Shown piece by piece: positions 1 through 6,075 of a DNA stretch of 9,480 bases. How positions within the stretch are numbered: position 1 is the stretch's first letter; each line of letters starts with the position of its first letter. The notes under the pieces were generated by a model, which had not been told where the DNA came from, made no database searches, and saw only the letters and a list, made by a program, of their open reading frames with translations. The position numbers and the translations under genes are program-made. Origin of the DNA: Akkermansiaceae bacterium UBA5688 (GTDB lineage: Bacteria > Verrucomicrobiota > Verrucomicrobiia > Verrucomicrobiales > Akkermansiaceae); NCBI GenBank assembly GCA_002420315.1, contig DIHU01000258.1, positions 1-9,480 on the forward strand, in the 5' to 3' direction.

Positions 1-2
1 CG

Positions 3-1280
3 CGCCCCGCTGAAGGCGAGAATAAGGAACAAACCCAACCGGCCCAGCAGGTTGGTCGAGGGGCACAATCCCTCGCATACGCCGAACACGTTCGCCGGAT
101 TTCCGAAATTGAGGCTCAGAAAAAGACGCGCGAGCTTGAGCAAAAAGTAAAAACCGAACTCTCCAAAGTTCAATATCAAGCTCTCATGGTGCAGTTCTTC
201 GTCCAGCGTCGCTTTAAGCATGTCATCATGGCTTCACGTTTCTACAACCAGATTTGGAAAGAGGGAGACGGCACCCTTTATATCGATCAAGACTCCGACA
301 TCAATAAAGTCTTCAGTGAAAGCCTCGGTGTCAGCCCGACTGTCTCTACTCTCGACTCATTGTCCCACGAAGCCATCCGTGATGTCGACAAAGGCGTCGA
401 AGTTTTTGAGTTTCTCGTCGAACGTGGCGAACTAGAGTCAGCATCCAAGCGTCTCGCCGAAGCATATCTCGTTGGAGAATTCATGCCTGCTATTAATACC
501 CTCGAGCGAGATAAAAAACGCAAAGTTCTTGAATTTGTTCGAGGCTCCAATGTGCTTCTTAATGCCATCGACTCAAAGGACTACACGAAAGCCACCGAAC
601 AGATCAACGAACTCAGAGGTAAGGCCGATGATTTTGATGCAACCAAGGCACAGGCTGCCGTCGCAGCCTTCACTCGTGCCAGTGACATGCAGATCATGAT
701 GGCTAAAAATCACCTAGCGGCCAAAGACATGGAAAAAGCGCAAGGAGCAATTCGAAGTGCAATGGAAATCTGGCCGCAAAACCCCAAGCTGGTAGAGTTT
801 GATCGTCTCGTAGATGCAGGAGGTTCCCTCATTCAGTTCCGCAACGACTTCGATCGCCTCTTCGCCGAGAAAAATTACCGCGAAGTCTTCCGCCGCCGCT
901 TTGAATTTGGTCCCAGTATTGATGGCGATGAAGATCGCACCGCCAAATTCCGCCAAATCATGGAGAACATCACTGCCATTGAAACGGCAGTCAAAGGTGC
1001 TGAAAAGATGAGTAACATCGGTCAAAACTATGCGGCATGGGAAGAGCTCTCGGAAGTGCACGAACGCTTTCCGGACGATCCTGATTTGAACCAATTCATG
1101 ACCAAGCTAGCTCCAAAAGTCGCTGACTTCACGATCGCTCTTAACAATGCTAAGAGACATGAAGAGCGAGGCAACCTAGGATCAGCCCTCTCGTGGCTCT
1201 ACAAAGCCAAACACCTTCACCCTCTAAGCGAAAAAGCTGATACTGGCATTAAGCGTTTGGTGCAAGTTGCTCTCCAATGA
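3..1280 (+). CDS. TPR-like helical protein of unknown function, 5'-truncated by the window edge
   Basis: The frame is open from base 3 with no stop before the TGA at 1278-1280, so at least 425 residues are visible and the true start lies to the left. The first ATG (186) is visible residue 62, inside an uninterrupted helical stretch, and is probably not the start. Visible residues 1-20 are rich in Gln, Pro and Glu, like a flexible linker. Residues about 28-60 are charged and heptad-like, probably a coiled coil. The rest looks all-helical, with TPR-like pairs near residues 229-268 (AKNHLAAKDMEKAQGAIRSA), 330-361 (NIGQNYAAWEELSEV) and 375-415 (AKRHEERGNLGSALSWLYKA). No catalytic motif is visible. 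TPR solenoids usually mediate protein-protein contacts. It converges on the - strand operon and ends in its own terminator. Family, partner and location are unknown; the missing N-terminus may carry a membrane anchor or another domain. Confidence 0.8.
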   Translation, partial: RPAEGENKEQTQPAQQVGRGAQSLAYAEHVRRISEIEAQKKTRELEQKVKTELSKVQYQALMVQFFVQRRFKHVIMASRFYNQIWKEGDGTLYIDQDSDINKVFSESLGVSPTVSTLDSLSHEAIRDVDKGVEVFEFLVERGELESASKRLAEAYLVGEFMPAINTLERDKKRKVLEFVRGSNVLLNAIDSKDYTKATEQINELRGKADDFDATKAQAAVAAFTRASDMQIMMAKNHLAAKDMEKAQGAIRSAMEIWPQNPKLVEFDRLVDAGGSLIQFRNDFDRLFAEKNYREVFRRRFEFGPSIDGDEDRTAKFRQIMENITAIETAVKGAEKMSNIGQNYAAWEELSEVHERFPDDPDLNQFMTKLAPKVADFTIALNNAKRHEERGNLGSALSWLYKAKHLHPLSEKADTGIKRLVQVALQ

Positions 1281-1305
1281 AATGAACAATTCAGAGCTTT
1301 AAAGC

Positions 1306-1331
1306 GGGCCACCTAGGTGGCTCTTTTTTTT
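1306..1331 (+). terminator. Rho-independent terminator of the TPR-like gene
   Basis: A perfect 14-base palindrome (GCCACCTAGGTGGC, 1308-1321) is extended outward by a G-U and a G-C pair and followed immediately by eight T (1324-1331). It begins 25 bases after the stop codon at 1280. The opposite strand has no T tract after the stem, so it should act mainly on the rightward transcript; leftward transcripts arriving from the DUF971 gene would meet only the hairpin. Confidence 0.9.
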
Positions 1332-1342
1332 GGGCTCAATCC

Positions 1343-1651
1343 TTACTGGCCTTCGCCTAACCTTCTTAAAAAATCAAAGGAGTAAATACCGGTGTTATGC
1401 CCATCCGCCCAGAAAAACTGCACCGCGTAGCCTCCGACAACTTGATGCCGGCGAAGCTCAAAGCTCTTGTTGGTGAGGATCACCTTGGGGACTAAAACCT
1501 TGCCCGTTACATCGGGCTCACCCTGACAGGCTGCACAGGGACATGCTCGGCGCAGCTGTTCGAAATTTAGATAAGTTTCACCGCCATCATCCCAAGCCAA
1601 GGCGACCTCATTTCCAATCATGGCAATGTTCTCCAGTTTAATGACACTCAT
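1343..1651 (-). CDS. DUF971 / gamma-butyrobetaine hydroxylase-like N-terminal domain protein
   Basis: This 102-residue protein is a stand-alone DUF971 (GBBH-like_N) domain. It shows the family pattern WDDG at 20-23, LRRACPCAACQG around 33-44, and WADGHNTGIYSF at 81-92. Cys37, Cys39, Cys42 and His85 match in spacing the three-Cys one-His structural zinc site known from the N-terminal domain of gamma-butyrobetaine hydroxylase, so metal binding is likely. There is no oxygenase domain, so it is not itself a hydroxylase. In other bacteria the domain is found alone or joined to Mrp/ApbC-type Fe-S carrier proteins, which hints at a metal or cofactor role; no activity can be assigned. The ATG overlaps the yggS stop (ATGA, 1648-1651), so translation is probably coupled; a GAGGG (1662-1666) lies ten bases upstream. 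It is the last gene of the - strand operon. Confidence 0.9.
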   Translation of the reverse strand: MSVIKLENIAMIGNEVALAWDDGGETYLNFEQLRRACPCAACQGEPDVTGKVLVPKVILTNKSFELRRHQVVGGYAVQFFWADGHNTGIYSFDFLRRLGEGQ

Positions 1652-2331
1652 AGCTTTTTGGCCCTCGGGCCGAAGATCGCCGACCCCACTCGAACAATCG
1701 TCGAACCTTCTTCGATCGCTACCTCGAAATCCCCACTCATTCCCATGCTCAGTCCGGGAAGCTTTCGCCCTGAGGTCGCTTCAAGCTCTTCCTGCAACTC
1801 GCGCACTTTCGCAAACCATGGCCGGGCATCCTCAGGAGTTGGGGCACGCGGTGGAATGCACATCAAGCCCTGCCAATCGAGATGGGTTAGCTCAGAGATC
1901 TCTTCCAAACTCCCCCTTAGCTCATCGGGAGAAAATCCGTGTTTGCTCTCCTCCGCCCCGATATTAACCTCCAGATAGATCTTGGGAGTTATCCCCAATT
2001 CGCCCGCAATCCGATCAGTAAAACGAGCTAGTTTCATTGATGAAATGCTGTGGATCACCGGGAAAAGAGGCAGCACTTTACGGATTTTGTTACGCTGCAA
2101 TCCTCCAATAAAGTGCCACTCCAAATCATCAGGAAGATTCGGAATCTTTTCCTCACCCTCTTGCAATCGGTTTTCGCCAAATAAGATCTGGCCCGCATCA
2201 ACCGCCTCGCTAACAACTTCTCCTGGCCAAGTCTTAGAGACCACCAGTAAATCAACTTTGCGCCCAGAACGAGCAGCAGCCTTGGCTACCTGGCCTTTGA
2301 CCACCTCCAAGTTCTCGGCGATATGGGACAT
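1648..2331 (-). CDS. yggS: YggS / PLPBP family pyridoxal phosphate homeostasis protein
   Basis: A cytoplasmic 227-residue PLP-binding protein with the fold-type III alanine-racemase-like barrel. The family has no known enzymatic activity and buffers vitamin B6, affecting amino-acid and keto-acid pools. Motifs seen: SKTWP with the PLP lysine at Lys33, FGENRLQE at 51-58, WHFIGGLQRNK at 72-82, SKHGF, and LSMGMSGDFEVAI near 194-206 followed by GSTIVRVGSAIFG (209-221), the phosphate-binding end. I chose the ATG at 2331 because MSHIAENL aligns with the start of E. coli YggS (MNDIAHNL) and a GAGGGG lies nine bases upstream. A longer start at 2364 would add eleven residues and overlap prc by 29 bases. 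It begins four bases after the prc stop and overlaps the next gene by four, so it is inside an operon. Small departures from the family consensus (IGGLQ for IGPLQ) look harmless. Confidence 0.96.
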   Translation of the reverse strand: MSHIAENLEVVKGQVAKAAARSGRKVDLLVVSKTWPGEVVSEAVDAGQILFGENRLQEGEEKIPNLPDDLEWHFIGGLQRNKIRKVLPLFPVIHSISSMKLARFTDRIAGELGITPKIYLEVNIGAEESKHGFSPDELRGSLEEISELTHLDWQGLMCIPPRAPTPEDARPWFAKVRELQEELEATSGRKLPGLSMGMSGDFEVAIEEGSTIVRVGSAIFGPRAKKL

Positions 2332-2335
2332 ATCA

Positions 2336-4552
2336 TTAATCCCCTCGCTCCAAAACACCGGCAAGTTTGCTGGCCTTCACCGCGCCAACAAGATCACGTA
2401 AAATAGATAATCCTTCACGCTTAGTCGCATCCACCCCGCTTGGCCATTCCGGAGTATCATCTAGATCGGCGACCTCGTCCTTCGCCTGCCGCATATGTCT
2501 CTGAGAATCATTTTCCAAATTCACTTCAGGTAATTGATCCAAGTTCACATCATCCAAGGTCAGGCGATACATCTTAAAGGTCGCTTCATCTTGTTTCTCA
2601 ATCTCAGCAAAGCGCTTCAAGCGCTCAGCATTGCGGGACTTCCGGCGGAGATCTGCCTCGGCAATTTCTTTTTTACGATCCTCCATCTTCAAGGAAACTT
2701 TATTCTCTTTCATCCGCTTCTCCACTCGCTCCGTGTCTTCAAGGATGTAGGAAAAATCTTTGTTTTCAGATACTCGCTTGGCGTTTTTATCTGTGAGCAT
2801 GGTTATGAAAAGATTTTGACGGTTATACGGTTTCAGATCCTGCGCACGGCGGATCTTGTCATAGTCAAGAGCGTGATCAGCATACTTCTCGCCTACCTCC
2901 AAGGCATCCCTTACCGAAGGCAAGATAATGTCCGGCACAACTCCCAATTTCTGGGTAGAACTTCCCGCGACGCGGTAAAATTTTTGGATCGTGAGTTTCA
3001 CTGCACCGGCACGCTCACGATTCGCTAAGGGTGGCATGAACCGTGAAATCTCCAGCGGCTGCTGGACCGTTCCTTTGCCATAGGTCGAAGATTCACCTAC
3101 TACCACAGCACGATTATAGTCCTGTAGAGCTCCCGCGAGAATTTCACTAGCAGATGCGCTTCCTTTATCGGTCAATACAACAATTGGCCCATCGTAAAGT
3201 GGCTTGCGGAATGGAGACTTCAGCGGCTCGATGTGCCCATTGGTCATCTTGATCTGAACTACCGGACCAGCCCCAACAAAGAAACCAGTAATTCGACGAA
3301 CTTCTTCGAGCGAACCACCACCATTTCCACGAAGGTCGATTGCCAAGCCATCAATATTCTCTTTCTTCAGGCGTTCCAAAAGTATTTCCAAATCGCGGGA
3401 CACACGAACAGCACGATCCTCAGGATCAAAATAAAAGGAAGGCATCTTTATCACACCAAGTTTCATTTTATCCTGTCCCTTATCGTAGTCGATAATTTCG
3501 GCCGTGGTGAGTTCGTCTTTCATTGTCACTTCTTCCCGTTTAATCACAATGATTCTGGTTTCGCCTGACGGAGCTCCAGCGGGCTCGACTTTCAGAGCCA
3601 CTTCCACGCCGTCTTCTCCCCGAATCATCTCAACCACTCTATCCAAAGGCATGAACATGATATCCACCCAATTCCCATCATTCTTAGAATCGACTCCGAC
3701 CACGCGATCCTTAAGACTTAATTCACCTTGGCGATCAGCCGGACCATTATTCACGATCCCTTCGATTTTAGTCGCGCCATCATCCTCAGCTCTCAACAGC
3801 GCGCCAATTCCGACTAAACGATTCTGAATATTAACCCTAAACTGTTGGAGCTCGCGTGCACTGAAGTATTCGGAATGAGGATCGTGTGCACGTGCTACAG
3901 CACTGAGGAAATAGTTGGCGATATCCTCATCATCAGCGCCTTCAATCGTTTTGAAAAATCGCTCATATCGTTGCGAAATTTTTTCCTTCGCATCAGGTTG
4001 GTCCTTCAGAGGATTTTTCTTTCCCTGCTCCTTTGCGCGGCGGGCAATCTCCTGGCGGCGTAAAGTCTCAGCTAGGAGGGCCTCCTTGAGCTGAAGCCTC
4101 CAAAGATTCTTTGCATCCTCAGCATTCTTGGGCCAAGCAGCATCTTCGCGATCACGCGCGATAAATTCATCGGTTGTGAAGCTAAACTCGTGCTCTTTAA
4201 GTAATTGTTCAACCACCGCAGCCCGCTCGATCACCCTTTTCTTGTAGACACCATAGATCTCACTAGCGGCAGCCATCGATCTCTTACCAAGAAGCATATT
4301 ATCAAGTTCCGTCTCATATTTTTGCCCCAACTTGAGGATATCGGCATTTTCGAAGTAGAGCCTTGAAGGATCGAGATCTCCTACATAATCATTAAAAATC
4401 CGCTTACTAAGTTCATCATCAAAATCAAGACGGGCGTAGTGGCCATTTTGAAGAATTCGGGACATTTCCCGAGCAACCAGGTCAAAGGCAGCAGCCTTCG
4501 TCGTGCAACAAGGAATGAGCCACAGCACCAAGGCTGGAATTAAGAAACGCAT
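2336..4552 (-). CDS. prc: Carboxy-terminal processing (tail-specific) protease Prc, S41 family
   Basis: A 738-residue periplasmic serine protease that cuts proteins from their C-terminal tails. Residues 1-22 form a Sec signal peptide ending in KAAA; PCC at 14-16 is not a good lipobox. An N-terminal helical domain carries LDPSRLYF at 60-67, typical of Prc. A PDZ domain lies near 243-325. The S41 core has DLRGNGGGS at 406-414 and GSASASEILAGALQDY at 464-479. Ser467, Asp478 and Lys493 (YGKGTVQ) match the residues known to be essential in E. coli Prc, so it should be active. A charged C-terminal region (about 560-738) matches the Prc-type extension (DUF3340), making it Prc-like rather than the shorter CtpA type. 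The start is fixed by the signal peptide and a stop just upstream; no Shine-Dalgarno is seen. It lies 72 bases after the PDZ gene and 4 before yggS. Confidence 0.96.
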   Translation of the reverse strand: MRFLIPALVLWLIPCCTTKAAAFDLVAREMSRILQNGHYARLDFDDELSKRIFNDYVGDLDPSRLYFENADILKLGQKYETELDNMLLGKRSMAAASEIYGVYKKRVIERAAVVEQLLKEHEFSFTTDEFIARDREDAAWPKNAEDAKNLWRLQLKEALLAETLRRQEIARRAKEQGKKNPLKDQPDAKEKISQRYERFFKTIEGADDEDIANYFLSAVARAHDPHSEYFSARELQQFRVNIQNRLVGIGALLRAEDDGATKIEGIVNNGPADRQGELSLKDRVVGVDSKNDGNWVDIMFMPLDRVVEMIRGEDGVEVALKVEPAGAPSGETRIIVIKREEVTMKDELTTAEIIDYDKGQDKMKLGVIKMPSFYFDPEDRAVRVSRDLEILLERLKKENIDGLAIDLRGNGGGSLEEVRRITGFFVGAGPVVQIKMTNGHIEPLKSPFRKPLYDGPIVVLTDKGSASASEILAGALQDYNRAVVVGESSTYGKGTVQQPLEISRFMPPLANRERAGAVKLTIQKFYRVAGSSTQKLGVVPDIILPSVRDALEVGEKYADHALDYDKIRRAQDLKPYNRQNLFITMLTDKNAKRVSENKDFSYILEDTERVEKRMKENKVSLKMEDRKKEIAEADLRRKSRNAERLKRFAEIEKQDEATFKMYRLTLDDVNLDQLPEVNLENDSQRHMRQAKDEVADLDDTPEWPSGVDATKREGLSILRDLVGAVKASKLAGVLERGD
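2341..2346 (-). promoter_or_regulatory. yggS: Shine-Dalgarno sequence that decides the yggS start
   Basis: GAGGGG on the - strand, nine bases before the ATG at 2331 and inside the last codons of prc. It is one of only a few convincing ribosome-binding sites in the window and favours the shorter yggS start over the upstream one at 2364. Confidence 0.6.
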
Positions 4553-4624
4553 AAGAGTATTTTTTTATTAAAATTGGAGGAATTTATTTGAGACCTAAAC
4601 TCCGTCCCGCAGTTAGAGTGTAAT

Positions 4625-5353
4625 CTACAAGCGACGATCAGCGATGAGATTTTTCCTTTCCTTGTCGATTTCTCTATCGAGCCAATTTTTGAACTCCTTC
4701 ATCTGCTCAAAAACCTCAAAGGTAGAAGAGGAACGGACTCCAAACGACGTTCTTGGCATATCCCGGACGCGCTCACTAGGAGTTGGAAGAATGCCCAACT
4801 TAAGCTTAATTGGGATTGTTTTATTACCTCTTTTGACTTGGAGCGTAATTGGAGTTTGAGGTGAATTTTTTTGAATCTGCAAGGCAACCTTTGAAGTCAA
4901 GTCGGATTCTCCACGAACCTCCCAATCGTCAATTTTGAGGATGATGTCCCCGTTTTGCAAACCGCTTATTTCAGCGGGAGTCTCTGGGAAAACCTTTGTA
5001 ATAAGAACTCCGCGATATTCTCGGGCTTGCAGCCCCTGTCCGGGAGGCCTTGCATTAGGATTCTCTAACTTGGGCGACATGATGATCCCAACATAACCTT
5101 TTGGCTTAAAATAAGAACGCTCGAGAAGAGGAATGAGGCGCACCCGAAACTCCGGATTATCAGTTTTGAGATACTTTTTTAGCAGGACTTCTCTTGCAGC
5201 CTCATGATTTGCAATCACCCAGTCATTGACTGCCTTCTGCGAAGCTTGCCGCTTTTCAAAATCTCTAGATGAAAGTGAGGCAAAATCAGGGAGTTCTTCT
5301 GCGCCTAAAGCACTGCAGAGGATCACAATAAGAAAGGTAACTCCAAGTTTCAT
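4625..5353 (-). CDS. Secreted PDZ-domain protein with short HEAT-like N-terminal region
   Basis: A 242-residue exported protein, counted from the ATG at 5353, which opens a clear signal peptide (MKLGVTFLIVILCSALGA, probable cut before EEL). Residues about 25-82 are charged and helical (SSRDFEKRQASQKAVNDW, then PEFRVRLIPLLERS), resembling the short HEAT-like units found in secreted PDZ proteins of PVC bacteria. A PDZ domain covers about 86-186 (GYVGIIMSP, GVLITKVFPETPAEISGLQNGDIILKI). The tail (about 190-242) is basic and helical. There is no protease domain, so it is a binding protein, not an HtrA enzyme. A longer frame from a TTG at 5419 would start within the terminator loop and push the signal peptide inside the protein, so I rejected it. 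It is first in the operon with prc; a role as partner, adaptor or substrate of Prc is only inferred. Confidence 0.88.
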   Translation of the reverse strand: MKLGVTFLIVILCSALGAEELPDFASLSSRDFEKRQASQKAVNDWVIANHEAAREVLLKKYLKTDNPEFRVRLIPLLERSYFKPKGYVGIIMSPKLENPNARPPGQGLQAREYRGVLITKVFPETPAEISGLQNGDIILKIDDWEVRGESDLTSKVALQIQKNSPQTPITLQVKRGNKTIPIKLKLGILPTPSERVRDMPRTSFGVRSSSTFEVFEQMKEFKNWLDREIDKERKNLIADRRL

Positions 5354-5401
5354 TTCTTTAAAGACTACTCCTCTAAGTGAACGAATCAATCTCACAGAAA
5401 C

Positions 5402-5436
5402 AAAAAAGCGGGCCTCCAAAAGTGAGAGGCCCGTTT
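5402..5436 (-). terminator. Rho-independent terminator of the exopolysaccharide operon
   Basis: On the - strand, an eight-pair G/C-rich stem CGGGCCTC / GAGGCCCG (5426-5433 with 5409-5416) closes a nine-base loop and is followed by a C and six T (5402-5407). The stem can be extended by A-T pairs at its base. It lies about 28 bases after the stop of the export-protein gene (5462) and 49 bases before the PDZ gene start, so it separates two transcription units on the same strand. On the + strand the tail is only three T, and no + strand gene needs it. Confidence 0.9.
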
Positions 5437-5461
5437 AAAAAGATGATTAAGTGCTGAGAAA

Positions 5462-6025
5462 TTATCTGCCAATCAAGTTTCCTTCCGGAACCTCAATGAC
5501 ATCACGAACATAAATCTTTACCGACTTATGATCCTGCCGCTTCATATCATATTCATATTTTTTACCGTTACGATAGAGCCTCACCCGATTCATAGCAGCG
5601 TAGGGGCTCTCCCCTCCGGCTCCTTGAATAGCAGAATAAAGAGTCATCCCCTCAGTCCATTGCTTCTGGCCCGGAGCGCGAACTTCGCCACCAACAGTAT
5701 AGAATTGGCTATCTTGGGTTCTTGCATCAGCTCCACTGAAGACCTGAAAAACCGGGTTCGTATAGATTTCCGCATTTTTGTAAGCAGTCGCGATCTTGGT
5801 GGCTAAATTTGACTTAGTCAGGCCAGCGACCTTCACTTTTCCGATCATCCACATCTCGATGTGGCCAGTAGAGGAAACGGAATAGGTTGCATCTAGGCGC
5901 CCTTTTTCCGAGACAGGCACACCTATAATGGAGATTTGAAGAGTTTGGCCGTTTCGAACGAGGGTTTGGGCGCACGTCGATGAAATACCGAGGAGTGCAA
6001 CTAACAAAATCAGGATTTTTTTCAT
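5462..6025 (-). CDS. Short polysaccharide export (OPX, Wza-family) protein
   Basis: A 187-residue periplasmic/outer-membrane protein of the Wza (OPX) family, which forms the export conduit for exopolysaccharide. Residues 1-20 are a signal peptide (MKKILILLVALLGISSTCAQ); SSTC is not a good lipobox, so a lipoprotein is not indicated. A Poly_export domain covers about 25-96 (NGQTLQISIIG, then STGHIEMWMIGKVKVAGLT). One SLBB domain covers about 107-158 (FYTVGGEVRAPGQ, AIQGAGGES, VRLYRNGK). The protein ends soon after DVIEVPEGN. E. coli Wza is about twice as long, with further SLBB-like domains and a C-terminal amphipathic helix that crosses the outer membrane; these are absent here. It follows the Wzc-like kinase gene by 50 bases and is the last gene of the unit. 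No strong ribosome-binding site is seen. Confidence 0.92.
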   Translation of the reverse strand: MKKILILLVALLGISSTCAQTLVRNGQTLQISIIGVPVSEKGRLDATYSVSSTGHIEMWMIGKVKVAGLTKSNLATKIATAYKNAEIYTNPVFQVFSGADARTQDSQFYTVGGEVRAPGQKQWTEGMTLYSAIQGAGGESPYAAMNRVRLYRNGKKYEYDMKRQDHKSVKIYVRDVIEVPEGNLIGR

Positions 6026-6044
6026 TCTATTTTAGGATGGGTTG

Positions 6045-6060
6045 TGGAGCTCACGCTCCA
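6045..6060 (-). other. Intercistronic RNA hairpin with GUGA tetraloop between kinase and export genes
   Basis: On the transcribed strand the sequence reads TGGAGC-GTGA-GCTCCA: a perfect six-pair stem closed by a GNRA-type tetraloop, starting 16 bases after the kinase stop codon and ending 19 bases before the next ATG. There is no T tract after it, so it is not a terminator. It could stabilise mRNA ends or affect initiation of the downstream gene; no function is shown. Confidence 0.45.
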
Positions 6061-6075
6061 ATAATGGGGTCACTC

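Noticed and set aside
14..16. Lipoprotein signals: a Cys pair near residue 15 of Prc and Cys near residues 13 and 18 of the PDZ and OPX proteins
   Set aside because: The coordinates given are residue numbers, not bases. None has a proper lipobox (residues before Cys are Pro, Leu and Thr), so ordinary signal-peptidase I cleavage is more likely.
714..1094. 126-codon open frame on the - strand opposite the TPR-like gene
   Set aside because: No motif or ribosome-binding site; the + strand frame continues through the whole region with TPR-like helices.
2332..2364. Upstream ATG for yggS adding eleven residues
   Set aside because: It overlaps prc, has no match in the family, and the ATG at 2331 aligns with E. 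coli YggS and has a ribosome-binding site.
2534..3028. 164-codon open frame on the + strand inside prc, and the similar frames at 3233-3568, 3504-3827 and 7822-8190
   Set aside because: They are antisense to well-supported genes with clear family motifs, show no recognisable domains, and look like by-products of codon usage on the other strand.
4571..4590. CCTCC in the prc leader as a possible anti-Shine-Dalgarno regulatory switch
   Set aside because: There is no Shine-Dalgarno before prc for it to mask and no convincing stem; a chance occurrence is simpler.
4592..4624. Weak inverted repeat (AACT...AGTT) between the PDZ gene and prc as a terminator
   Set aside because: The stem is four pairs with mismatches inside and no T tract follows directly; the genes are more likely co-transcribed.
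5354..5419. Longer start (TTG at 5419) for the PDZ protein, adding 22 residues
   Set aside because: The codon lies in the loop of the terminator hairpin, and the signal peptide at the ATG at 5353 would become internal.
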